From contig CAJNDS010000174.1 of the NCBI GenBank assembly GCA_905221605.1, positions 109,501-173,500 on the forward strand: a stretch of DNA of 64,000 nt, in the 5' to 3' direction. Position 1 is the first letter of the stretch. Each line of letters begins with the position of its first letter. A program made the position numbers and the translations under genes. This DNA comes from Symbiodinium natans. Lineage: Eukaryota; Sar; Dinophyceae; Suessiales; Symbiodiniaceae. The notes under the pieces are model-generated. The model was not told the origin of the DNA. It saw only the letters and a list, made by a program, of their open reading frames with translations, and did no database searches. Shown here piece by piece: positions 55,206 to 63,927 of the stretch.

Positions 55206-56263
55206 CAGAGAGACAGACAGAGGGCCCGGTATTCTGAAATAGCCTGCGGCTTGCCACGCATTTCCAAGTACTAACAGCATCAGTTGCGAGTTTGAACCTC
55301 TCAGGCTGGAACGCTTGTGTGAGGAGGTGTCTCGTCAGGCACGGCTCGAAAACTCCAGAGTCAGGAAGTCTGTATTAGGCAGTGGGAGTGAGGGATAGAT
55401 GTTTTTCTAAAACACAAAAAGTTTGTGTGAAGGTGCAAGAGGAGCTCTCCAAAGCCTCCGCCCAGCTCGTGTCGCAGGCACAGAGGGGGTGAACTGCCTG
55501 GGGGGGATGGGGGCGGGGGGGTCAGGGGAGGAACAACGGGGTAGGGTGAGTCTGTTTTGGCATTTCTGTTTCGGCTCCCATGTCATGCTTGGGTGGACAT
55601 ATTGTCTGCCAGCCAGGTCGAGGGCAAACTGGCGGCCGCGGTACAAACTCCAAGAAAGCAGGCTGTGGACGAGCGGTGACGATGCGGTCCAACTAATTCA
55701 GCAACAAAAGCCCCACACAATGCATAGGCAGAGAGATGTACACAGTAGGGAGTTACTTCTTCCTGCTGTGTCGGTCGCGATGGCGCAGAACAAAGTCCAT
55801 TTAGCAGGGGTGTACAAACTGTTCATTAAATTAACATTTGAATGGTATACGTATGGTTAAACGACAGGAAGAGGGCCTAGTGTAAAGGTATACCCATGTG
55901 CCGTACAAACCAGCCATATTAGCACATGCCCGCCCGCTCGCGAACACGTAAAATCATTGCCGAAAGGCCATTCAGTCGCTGGTCGCTTGGGCAAACACCG
56001 ACGACAGCCAGAGCACGCCGAAGACTGGGTGACCTGGACCAGCAGTGAAAAGCTGAAGCTTAAGGTCTTTGAGCGTCTTTGAGCCTCGTTCGTGACTCAC
56101 ATTGAGTGTAGATTGTGTGCGTGTTGTGTGAGTGTTGGTGCTCTACACGAGCGATGCAACAAAGGTACGTTCCCCATGCCTGGACAGAGAGACACATGCA
56201 GACGCACCAATCTTCCAAGTTGCTGGAGGCGAGCCCAGCATCTACCCCCTCCACACATGAAAG
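53100..56263. other. Non-coding or unresolved stretch before the mobile element
   Basis: Contains a poly-C run (54249-54264), a GAGACA microsatellite (55168-55222) and otherwise unique sequence. A frame from ATG 53536 begins like a short signal peptide but soon loses character. No gene could be supported. Confidence 0.4.
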
Positions 56264-56282
56264 AGTTAGCGGATACCATTTC

Positions 56283-56347
56283 CGAGGTAGCCTAGGCTTG
56301 CCGTGCGTTATGTTTCACCTCACTAGAGCTCTAGGCTCAAGGGTGGC
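56283..56347 (+). repeat. Split direct repeat A1
   Basis: 65 bp starting CGAGGTAGCCTAGGCTTGCC. It is identical to A2 apart from one base (T for G, near the end). It includes the palindrome GCCTAGGC and a CTCTAGGC end. Confidence 0.95.
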
Positions 56348-58250
56348 AATGAGAGTCGCCCTAGTTTTCATAGGAGTCCTGGTTCGTCCGTTAGGGGGGC
56401 TATGGCCTTTCACTCGGAGCGAGGACAACCACACTTGCGACAAAGCAGGAACCTGTAATGCTTCAGAGGCCTTTGGGCAGAAAGAGCAAGAAACCCGTGG
56501 CTCAGCTTCTAGCCCGGGGACAACCGCCTGGTGGTTCGAATGGACCTGGGAGACAGGAGCGCCCTTCCCAACCAAAAAGAGCCCCATGGGGGAGAAGTGG
56601 TACATCGAACTCCTGTTGGGTTTCATTTGGCGAGTATGGGAAGGAGGGATGACGTGGTGTGGCACCTTGTGCGCGTCCATCGGCTTGGCAGCGCGCTGGA
56701 CCTACTGGTTGGCAACGTTCACCGTAATCTTGGGCATGGTCCAGCTGACTTACTGGACTTACGCTTGGGTAGTGCGCCCCATGATGGTTTTAGCCGCCGC
56801 CCTCTGCCAGTATGTGCTGGGCAGGGGATCCTGGAGAGCCGTGCTAAGGGGGAATGGGGAAGCCCCCTTTGAGGTGAGGTGGGCAGGACCCCAAGGTCAG
56901 AGACCCTGGTCCGTACAATATGTTCAGGATAGCGTCAGAGGACGCGGAGAACAGCAGCTTCCGTACGATCTGCTAGTATCTGATGGCGTCGCCGTTGCCA
57001 GATTAAGGCACGGCGCTATCCGTGGCAGGACAAATCGCCATGGATTCCTTTGTCAATGCGACACCGTGCACAGCGCATCCCATCGGTATTGGAGACACGC
57101 TCTAGAACGAGCCAGATGCGCTGTACATTTATGCTCGGCTGACCCGTGTACGGCGCCCGAAGCCGCGGAAATTCATGTCATGTCCAGCGCAGTCTCACCC
57201 CAAAGTGCGGAGGTGGACCTGAGCGAACTCGCAGGCAGAGGGCCCATTTCCCGGACATTGAACGCCACATGGTTTATGATGTATCGTACAGGGGCAAACG
57301 TCGCTCGCTCTGGGTGGACGTGCGTCAGATGCTTGATTGCATGCTGTAGCTGTTCCAGATCTCCCGATCAGAGGCGCGGACCGCGCCCGGATGGGGATCA
57401 GGACCGAACTCCCAGACATGACCTTTCCGAGACCGAGTCAGAGATCGAAGACAATCTCTGTCAGGCCGACGTTTTGGGATGGAAAGAAGGGACGCAGCAC
57501 AAGAAGCTTTGTCGAGACGGATGTAAAGAAGCCTCCGTCTCATGGGTAAAGGTGTTGCCCGATGACTGCGCCCAAAGCAGTCAAGGGGAGCTGTCCTGGG
57601 ACAACGGCCTGGCTAGTTGTCAGCTCTGCGCAAGGCACCAAGAGAGCTACGAGCTGTCAAAGGCTCGTCGCATCTGCTCGGTCGAAGGGTGTGACCGGGG
57701 GGCCCAGACCCTCAGGAAGGGAGTCAAACTGTGCAGGATGCACGCCTGCCGGGAAGAGAAACCCCCCAGTCAAAAACCCAAGACAGTTCGGCCGCTTGAT
57801 GCCAGCAGGTTGAACACCCGCTGCAAGGCCATGGGATGGGCGACCATGTGCCTTGAGGTTTGGTGGACGCGATGGGTTATAGCTGGGCTTCAGGGTCGTC
57901 AGTTAGGAAAGGAGAGCCGAACGTTTCTGGACCAGCATCATGCGAAACATGAACCGCGGACTCCGGTCCCCAGTGCATGCTCTACCCACTGGCTTGACCA
58001 CAACCCTAAGGAGGGTTGGATCGATGGCAGCCTGCGCCTGGACGCTGCCTTTCCCTGCTTCGGCCTTAAAGCCCCCAAACCCTGTGGGACGCTTCGTACC
58101 CGGGAAGCCGCTAGAGCACTAGTGTGGGACCCCAACAAGCCCCTTCCGGCCTTACATAATGGTTCCTGGGTCCCAGGGCGCAGTGACGCCTTGCACCTTT
58201 TGGGGCACGGGAAACAAGGGGTAGGGGTTATTAGGGGGCAGGGGGTATGA
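56310..58250 (+). CDS. Element ORF1: membrane and Cys-rich protein
   Basis: The ATG at 56310 lies inside A1; a second in-frame ATG at 56349 directly follows A1 and starts MRVALVFIGVLVRPLGGLWP, a hydrophobic anchor. Codons are open to TGA 58248-58250 (about 646 residues). Several Trp-rich membrane helices follow near 56600-56830 (WYIELLLGFIWRVW, YWLATFTVILGMVQLTYWTY). Next come a soluble region with GEAPFEVRW, Cys clusters (FLCQCD, CLIACCSCS) and a C-terminal CSVEGCDRG...KLCRMHAC zinc-like motif near 57680-57750. No known family was recognised. By position it could be a gag-like or accessory protein. It is the only long undamaged frame in the element apart from the coiled-coil ORF. Confidence 0.6.
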   Translation: MFHLTRALGSRVAMRVALVFIGVLVRPLGGLWPFTRSEDNHTCDKAGTCNASEAFGQKEQETRGSASSPGTTAWWFEWTWETGAPFPTKKSPMGEKWYIELLLGFIWRVWEGGMTWCGTLCASIGLAARWTYWLATFTVILGMVQLTYWTYAWVVRPMMVLAAALCQYVLGRGSWRAVLRGNGEAPFEVRWAGPQGQRPWSVQYVQDSVRGRGEQQLPYDLLVSDGVAVARLRHGAIRGRTNRHGFLCQCDTVHSASHRYWRHALERARCAVHLCSADPCTAPEAAEIHVMSSAVSPQSAEVDLSELAGRGPISRTLNATWFMMYRTGANVARSGWTCVRCLIACCSCSRSPDQRRGPRPDGDQDRTPRHDLSETESEIEDNLCQADVLGWKEGTQHKKLCRDGCKEASVSWVKVLPDDCAQSSQGELSWDNGLASCQLCARHQESYELSKARRICSVEGCDRGAQTLRKGVKLCRMHACREEKPPSQKPKTVRPLDASRLNTRCKAMGWATMCLEVWWTRWVIAGLQGRQLGKESRTFLDQHHAKHEPRTPVPSACSTHWLDHNPKEGWIDGSLRLDAAFPCFGLKAPKPCGTLRTREAARALVWDPNKPLPALHNGSWVPGRSDALHLLGHGKQGVGVIRGQGV

Positions 58251-58287
58251 GACGACAGCCGACCTGGACGCTGACGCTCAAGGTAGA

Positions 58288-58881
58288 TTGTTTGCCGCCC
58301 CTTACTCTCTTGCCTCGCTCGCTGCCCGTTGGTTAGGAGTAGTTCCCCGCCGCAGCCGTGTTAGCGCGCAGTGTAGCGGAATCCCAGACGCTGAGGGTGA
58401 CTGTGAAGACCCACCTGGAAACTCGCCACGCCAAGACAAGGAAGAGGTTCCTAGTCGGTCGCGGCCAGGTCGGCCCTCGCAGCTGGCAGACGCCCGACCG
58501 GTGACCGAGGCGCGCATCGCGCCCGGTCACAAACCCGCGAGAGACACGGAAGAGCGCACCGGGGCTTGCAAGCTGGCCTGGGAGGACGAGACAGAGGAAC
58601 TCATCCGCTGCTGGCTAGCCGAGCGAAATCCCCCCCCATCTAGAGCAGGGACCATGGGCTCTAAAGGTGGCTCTAAGGGGAAAGCCGGTCCAGGAAAGGA
58701 CAACAGGCAGCGCGACAAAAGGGCTGCCAAGATTGAGCGTCTCCGTGGCCCGTTTCGGGCGCGGAACGACGATGACCGCAAGCGCCTCGTGAAGATTTTG
58801 CGGCATGAGGCGCCTTTCCTGGACCTGCCCACACGCGAAGACGGATGGGTTTTTCGGTTGACGACCTGGCCCGATGTGTAG
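58288..58881 (+). pseudogene. Element ORF leading into the Tpt1-like domain
   Basis: The frame starts near MFAAPYSLASLAARWLGVVP, passes through a Pro/Arg-rich region and a Gly/Lys-rich linker (MGSKGGSKGKAGPGKDNRQR), and enters LVKILRHEAPFLDLPTREDG-WV. It then loses frame by one base in a T-run (GGGTTTTTCGG, 58847-58857). The linker resembles a flexible RNA-binding tail ahead of an enzyme domain. Confidence 0.5.
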
Positions 58882-59300
58882 GCGAAGCGCCAGAGCCAGC
58901 CCTCAAAGACCTGACCGACCTTGATACCAAGGGCCGGCTGATTATGGACAGGTTCGAGGGCCAGCTAGCTGTACATCGCCGCTGTCTCGGGCCACTCAGT
59001 CGCCGGGGTAGTAGGCCCCGGGCGCCGTCTTACAGCACCGGAAGTGCCGGTAGCATTCTGCCATGGATCGTACGCAAAACACACCAACTCGATCCACGCC
59101 CGAGGCCTGCAGGCTCGCAGAGCCATCCATTTGTACGAGTGCGGATCCCGGCACGGCAACTGGAGGTCGGACATAGAAACCGGGGTGGGGTGATGGTCGC
59201 AGCCCAACGGGCGGCCAGTCACGGGGTCAGGTTCTTGCTCACGACGAACTAGCCCCAGACGGCATCCCAGCCGAATATGTCATACAGACCGTGCCGTGGA
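58765..59300 (+). pseudogene. Broken Tpt1/KptA-like RNA 2'-phosphotransferase domain
   Basis: Across three frames, in the right order, lie the landmarks of Tpt1/KptA. The LRH block (LVKILRHEAPFLDL) leads to DGWV and SVDDLARCV. Then come DTKGRLIMDRF, SGHS (about 58993), FCHGSY near 59062, ARGLQARRAIHL near 59090-59130, SHGVRFLLTTN near 59220-59250, and DGIPAEYV near 59258-59285. Tpt1 removes the splice-junction 2'-phosphate using NAD+, chiefly in tRNA splicing. The Arg expected before the GHS block reads Ala, and HIH reads AIH. With the frameshifts, activity is unlikely in this copy. The total length suits the usual 180-220 residues. Confidence 0.65.
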
Positions 59301-59890
59301 GGAGTGGGGCTGGCCAGGATCTTATCGTCGAAGCGCAACGAACGTTGGAAGGCAGTAGCCGGGCCCCAACAGGGTGGACCGCACCTAGGCCACCCCGTCC
59401 GGGGAAGGGTCGCCCTGGCCGGGGGGAGGAGACCCGTTGCCACTCCTCAGTTCCGAGTTCCCGCCCCTCACGTTCCGCGCCCGGAGGCTCGTCCAGTTCC
59501 CAAGAGAGAAGGGAAAGCCGCGTTGTCCCTGCGGCAGCCAAAAGAGCAAAGATCCTCCCTGGGACTCTTGGGCAAACGGCTCGAGGGGTGTAAACTCTGT
59601 AACAAGCAGTTCAGTGACCCCTACCAATTCCAAGCGCATCTTATACCGAGGGACATCTTCGCCGCATGGATAGGCACTGCCAGGCTTGGCGAGCCACTGA
59701 AGCGCAGGCAGGAACCGGCTCGAGTGCGCCCCCAGATGCCGACGGGCCCGACGTCCCCGAGGCGCGCTTCGCGCCCGGGGAAGCGGTGCAGGGTTTATGG
59801 GGTCCTAAGAAAGAAGAGGGCGAGCCGGAGGATGAGAAGTTGAGGCCGATGGTCGAAGCTGTGCAGGCCCTCGCGAAAAGTCGCAGAAGC
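59277..59890 (+). pseudogene. Element linker with zinc-finger-like fragment
   Basis: A Pro/Arg-rich frame contains GCKLCNKQFSDPYQFQAHL near 59586-59645. This is a C2H2-type start (C-x2-C-x12-H) lacking the second His. Near 59810 the text shifts frame to PEDEKLRPMVEAVQALAKSR, which appears to lead into the next ORF. It is decayed. The function could be nucleic-acid binding. Confidence 0.35.
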
Positions 59891-59891
59891 C

Positions 59892-61190
59892 GTGCCGGCT
59901 GCCCACTCGATGGCAGTTGAGACGGGTACCCTTGCCGCCCACACCGCGGAAGAAGAAGTGGACTGGAGCAGCGACGAGCCGGAATTCGACATCGCGCAAG
60001 CAGTCCCCGCAGGGGAAGACGACTCCAAGGAAGCGAAGAAAGAGGACGGAGCAGAGGAGAGCCGGGATGACGCGCCTCCCACACGCCCCAGGAAGAGAGT
60101 CCTCCTTGCCACGGGGCATTTGGCCCTGCTGCGCGAGCTTGCCGCAGCCAACGCCTCCAATTGGGCTTCCATTAAGAGAACCCTGAGGGACGCTCCGGCT
60201 GAGCAGAAAGACAAGGACACGCTGATTGGAAAGCTAGAGGAGCTGGCCGGCACGTTTGCGCAAAATCGAGACGAGTGCGCCCGGGCCGCTGCTGCGAAAA
60301 CCGAGGAATTGGCCGAGCTCGAAGAAGCCGAAGCGGAGTACCTTGCGCGGTTACCAGCGAGCCTCATGGAACTGGAAAGGCGTAACCCGGTACGTCCGAG
60401 CGTGAGCTCCGCCCTAGGGTGGGTGGAGCACGAGAAATTCAAGCGCGACGTCGAGGCAAGCGGTATCTGGGTCGCACGGCGGCGTGAAAAGGCACGGCGC
60501 CGAGCCGCAAAGCATAGGGCCGAGCTGCAGACAGAAGCTGGCGTCAGAGCCGGCGCGGAGCAGGATCCTGTCGAGAATAGGGAAGATGCCGCACAACACC
60601 TCGATTTCCAAATGCAAGAGGCCGCCCGACGTGATATCCGTGAGTTCAGAGCAGAGCTCAGGAGGGAGGCGCCTCAGGTGGAGCCCAGGCCCCCAGCTAA
60701 GCGGGCGCCAGAGTCCGAACGGCGGCGAAAAATCAAGTGGACCAGGTTCCAGTCCAAACTTAAAGAACGAGGACACGGCGAGAGTGCGAGCTCGGGGAAG
60801 AGTACTAGGCCGAGGCCTGCTTCAGGCCCGGCCAAGTACGACCCGCGCGAGTCTGAACAGAACCACCCCTTCGCGCATACCGCAGGCTCACGGGATAGCT
60901 CGGAGACCACTTCCCTTGCAGCCAACAAAGAAGGCGAACCTGCAGCTACTTGCACGGCCAGCTCAGACGAAAGCAGAGCTATTGGGATCAGCCATGCGCT
61001 CACCCAGCCTATGCCCCACGCCGCACATTTCCCCGTGGACCGTTTCGGTCCCGGGGGGCCGGTGGGACAGGAACAGGGGGGGCAGCCTTCTGCCTGGGAA
61101 ACAAGCCTATTGGTAGGTGTCCTGTTGGGTTGGGCTTTGTCATGGATATGGGGTAAGGTCAGGCGACCTAGACGCAGAAACCCACACTAA
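59892..61190 (+). CDS. Element ORF: coiled-coil protein with C-terminal membrane anchor
   Basis: Open for about 432 codons from a likely upstream junction. The first in-frame ATG is at 59913 (MAVETGTLAAHTAEEEVDWS). An acidic N-terminus leads into a long Glu/Ala/Arg coiled coil (TEELAELEEAEAEYLARLPA). A basic region then carries the repeated ARRREKARRRAAKHRAELQ. A final helix SLLVGVLLGWALSWIWGKVR with a basic tail looks tail-anchored. No catalytic motif is visible. It could be structural (particle or membrane tethering) or regulate the recombinase whose frame overlaps its end. Confidence 0.55.
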   Translation: MPAAHSMAVETGTLAAHTAEEEVDWSSDEPEFDIAQAVPAGEDDSKEAKKEDGAEESRDDAPPTRPRKRVLLATGHLALLRELAAANASNWASIKRTLRDAPAEQKDKDTLIGKLEELAGTFAQNRDECARAAAAKTEELAELEEAEAEYLARLPASLMELERRNPVRPSVSSALGWVEHEKFKRDVEASGIWVARRREKARRRAAKHRAELQTEAGVRAGAEQDPVENREDAAQHLDFQMQEAARRDIREFRAELRREAPQVEPRPPAKRAPESERRRKIKWTRFQSKLKERGHGESASSGKSTRPRPASGPAKYDPRESEQNHPFAHTAGSRDSSETTSLAANKEGEPAATCTASSDESRAIGISHALTQPMPHAAHFPVDRFGPGGPVGQEQGGQPSAWETSLLVGVLLGWALSWIWGKVRRPRRRNPH

Positions 61191-62708
61191 CCGTCCGGCC
61201 AGAGATCCGGGCACCGACGACGCCCGAAGAGACACTAACCATGCGATTGCGCACCAGTGTGGTGATCTGCTTGCGTTAGAGGAGGTTTGCGTCATGGTCT
61301 TATGCCTAATAACCCTTGTGGCGTGGCGCGTTTCGCGCCCGCCGACCGGGAAGGTAAGTAGGGGCAAGAACGCCGACACGCGGGCGGGTGGCCTCAACGA
61401 AAAAAGGGTCCGTTTCCAATCGGATCCTAGCCCTCCTGCTTCCCCCATTTCTTCACAACAAAGTACCATGACGACGCGACGCCACCGGCGTAAAGGAAAG
61501 CGCCCGCTGGTCACCGAGGTGCCCGCAAGCCCCCGCACTGCCAAGGCCAAACATGCAGCGAGCACACCTACGCCCGGAGTGATGCCTGCCACCACATGGG
61601 CCCAAGAGAGTCTGCGCCTGGTCAAGGATCATCTCACTCCCACGACCCAAAGGCTCTATGACAGCCACTGGAAATGGTGGGAGGCGGAGGAAGCTGGCCG
61701 CGCTCCGATACGTGGATCGTTACGATCCCGTAGAGGAAGCCCTGCTCCTTGACTACCTGGTTTTCCTGTGTATGGGCCATCCACGGCCAATGCAAGGATG
61801 GGGGCGGTGCGGAGTGTTCACCTTCAACTGGGCTTCCCTGACCCGCTTGTGCCACATCCAAGGGTGGGGTTAGCCCTGGAAGGCATCCGTAGGAGGAGAG
61901 GACCAGTCGCCAAGCGGCGGCCTGTGACACCTGGAATGCTACAAAGAGCTGACGATACCCTCCCCTGGACGAGGTTGGGGAGAGCCCTGTCATGCGCCCT
62001 GCTAGCAACCCTCGCTTGGGGCTGCGTACTGGAGAAGTCAAGCTCTTCCGCCAAGGCATCCTCCTCTGCCACCCACCATTTCATGTGGCCGACGAGGTTC
62101 AAATAACTGTGCGAGCCTCAAAAACAGACCCCGAAGGCGAGTCGGCAACACGCAATTTGTATTGTAGTCAAGCCCCCGTCTGCCCTGTTAGAGCCACCGC
62201 GCAATATCTGGACGCATCTTGGGCAGAAGTCGGAGGGCCAATGGTCGACGGGGCGTTGTTCTTCGAGGGTATCTCTCGTCTAGGTATCCAGGCGGCACTT
62301 CAGACTGTCGCCCTGACGCTGGGTCTGAACGCTTCAGCGTATACGCCGCATTCGTTACGATTCGGCGGAGCGTCTGCAATGTGGTCTGGAGGAATAGATT
62401 CCCACACCCTCAGGACGTGGGGGAGATGGAACTCTGATGCGTTCCTCGCATATTTGTGGGGATCCAGGAAGGCCACATTGGAAACCTCTTATAAGATGGC
62501 CACTGCAGACATGACACCAATAAGGAGTTTCCCAGAGCGCGCTCGAACCCCCCCTTTTTTGCCAGGTGGCACCCGAGTTTTGGCTTGGGGTCTCCATGTC
62601 GTGTCGCGTTTCGCGACCGACAGGATACACCCGTCAAAGGGGGATCTGTCACAGTATCGTATGCTGCCACCACACCCTGTTTCTTGCCTGTCGCGTCGAG
62701 TTTCTTGA
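61117..62708 (+). pseudogene. Tyrosine recombinase, frameshifted
   Basis: An N-terminal basic region is followed by a core-binding-like stretch (SLRLVKDHLTPTTQRLYDSH-WKWW) near 61605-61680. The frame then shifts about three times to 62025. The catalytic part is in one frame: LRTGEV with the first Arg at 62025-62027, ASKTD (Lys near 62121), HSLRFGG (His/Arg near 62349-62360), WGRWNSDAFLAYL with Trp in the second-His place and the Tyr nucleophile near 62451. All catalytic residues are present. Such enzymes cut and rejoin DNA through a phosphotyrosine link and integrate circular intermediates. The frame ends at TGA 62706-62708, 30 bp before B1. Confidence 0.8.
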
Positions 62709-62737
62709 CCAACATGGCATAATGGATAGGGGGAGGT

Positions 62738-62815
62738 AGCACGAATAGTGCAAAGAAGAGGATTTTTGAGTCACCGCGCGCAAAAAAGTCTGCCCGAGCT
62801 CCTGTGAGTAGAAAC
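62738..62815 (+). repeat. Split direct repeat B1
   Basis: 78 bp from AGCACGAATAGTGCAAAGAA to GAGTAGAAAC, identical to B2. Its last base is the first base of A2. Confidence 0.96.
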
Positions 62816-62879
62816 GAGGTAGCCTAGGCTTGCCGTGCGTTATGTTTCACCTCACTAGAGCTCTAGGCGCAAGGGTGGC
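62815..62879 (+). repeat. Split direct repeat A2
   Basis: 65 bp, matching A1 with one substitution. A short C-rich spacer (62880-62895) separates it from B2. Confidence 0.96.
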
Positions 62880-62895
62880 CCACCCACCCGCCCCC

Positions 62896-62973
62896 AGCAC
62901 GAATAGTGCAAAGAAGAGGATTTTTGAGTCACCGCGCGCAAAAAAGTCTGCCCGAGCTCCTGTGAGTAGAAAC
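62896..62973 (+). repeat. Split direct repeat B2
   Basis: 78 bp identical to B1. Its end abuts the resumed inverted repeat of the host element at 62974. Confidence 0.96.
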
Positions 62974-63072
62974 ATTTTGTAACCATGCACACCCCCCTAG
63001 GCCAAAAGACCCAAAACACAACAACCTATACCTCAGCCCTAAACCCACCGAAAGACCCATAGGTAGAACCCT
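62974..63072 (+). repeat. Left terminal inverted repeat (inner part) of the AT-rich element
   Basis: ATTTTGTAACCATGC...CCTAGGCC...AGACCC...CAACCT then CCCTAAACCC. It pairs with 63811-63909 on the other strand with scattered mismatches. Part of it is repeated in direct order at 63084-63130. Confidence 0.85.
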
Positions 63073-63130
63073 CGGAATAACTCACCTGAAGACCCAAAAC
63101 CATAACAACCTATACCTCAACCCTAATACT

Positions 63131-63600
63131 GAAATTCCTGTCGATAGGTCTTAAGAAAAGAATTTCTGAAGACAAACACTTAAAGAAATAAGAACTATCT
63201 GTATTAAGAGGAAAATGGATTATGCAGATCTAAATACAAAAATACAAGCGAAGTCTATCAAGAAGATATATGAAATGAAATTAGATGAAATAGATTATTC
63301 AAATAAAAGTAAGGAGTTGTGTAAGTTGCTCAACTTAAAGCGTTGTTGATCAAGAAGATGTCTTGAATATTAAGCACATGATATCTATTTTAGAAGGTAA
63401 AATCTCAGAGGAAAAAAATTGATAAAACAATATTCGGATTTAATTGAACATATTGAAATACTTGGGAAGCGGAGACATTAAATATTTGGATGTGAAACCC
63501 AAAGAATGGAGTTAAGTGGTTGAATAAAAGTATTAAGGACATTGAAGAAGAATACAGCGAACTAGTCAAGCCTAAATAATAACCCAATAAAAAAATTGTC
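63131..63600 (+). pseudogene. AT-rich degenerate coding remnant inside the TIR element
   Basis: Base composition drops sharply to AT-rich. An ORF from ATG 63215 to TGA 63347-63349 reads MDYADLNTKIQAKSIKKIYE. Further Lys/Ile/Glu-rich pieces follow in other frames (NIKHMISILEGKISEEKN; LNKSIKDIEEEYSELVKPK, then two stops near 63580). Codon choice is A/T-ending and unlike any other gene here, which points to foreign origin. No family was recognised. Confidence 0.4.
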
Positions 63601-63810
63601 TTGTTGAAATAATGTTATTCTTGTTTCTTCTTCCTACCTTATCCCCAAACCTTATTCCTAATATAGATACTTTCTTAGAGAATACCATTTCCATTTTCAA
63701 GGGTTAGGGATTTCGGGTTGGGAATATGGTTTTTTCTATGGGGGTGTTGGTGTATGGGTTTGAGGTTGGGGTTTTTTTCTATGTGGGTTTTCTGCTGGTT
63801 GCATCTTGTG

Positions 63811-63927
63811 GGTCTTACTATGGGTCTTTGGGTGAGTTTAGGGTTGAGGTGCAGGTTGTTATGGTTATGGGTCTTCGGGTGGCCTAGGGCGGGCATGGTT
63901 AGAAAATTTAAATGGTATCCGCTAACT
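63811..63927 (-). repeat. Right terminal inverted repeat of the AT-rich element
   Basis: The reverse complement of this stretch reads AGTTAGCGGATACCATTT, then AAATTTTCTAACCATGCC, CCTAGGCC, and AACAACCTGCACCTCAACCC. It matches first 56264-56281 and then 62974 onward. Confidence 0.85.

Larger units (their letters stand above)
56282..62973 (+). mobile_element. Tyrosine-recombinase element with split direct repeats (PAT/Ngaro-like layout)
   Basis: The repeats are A1 (56283-56347), B1 (62738-62815), A2 (62815-62879) and B2 (62896-62973), that is A1 ... B1-A2-B2, the hallmark layout of PAT/Ngaro-type DIRS-order retrotransposons. The cargo, all on the plus strand, is a membrane/Cys-rich ORF, a broken Tpt1-like domain, a zinc-finger fragment, a coiled-coil ORF with C-terminal anchor and a tyrosine recombinase. 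No reverse transcriptase was recognised. Insertion into another element's inverted repeat without target duplication agrees with recombinase-mediated integration. The frames are shifted in several places, so this copy is inactive or non-autonomous. Confidence 0.8.
56264..63927. mobile_element. AT-rich terminal-inverted-repeat element, split by a nested YR element
   Basis: The outer 18 bp AGTTAGCGGATACCATTT (56264-56281) is repeated inverted at 63910-63927. Inside it on the right, TAACCATGC...CCTAGGCC...AGACCC...CAACCT through CCCTAAAC continues for about 100 bp and pairs with 62974-63072. The left repeat is interrupted between 56281 and 62974 by the 6.7-kb element. Without that insert the element is about 970 bp, strongly AT-rich inside, unlike all its surroundings. 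No transposase was identified. Confidence 0.75.

Noticed and set aside
56115-56309. Upstream extension of the recombinase-element ORF1
   Set aside because: It lies left of the element border at 56282, in the interrupted host sequence, so it cannot belong to the element's protein.
59892-61190. Reverse transcriptase hidden in the coiled-coil ORF
   Set aside because: No YxDD/FxDD or other polymerase block could be found; composition is coiled coil throughout.
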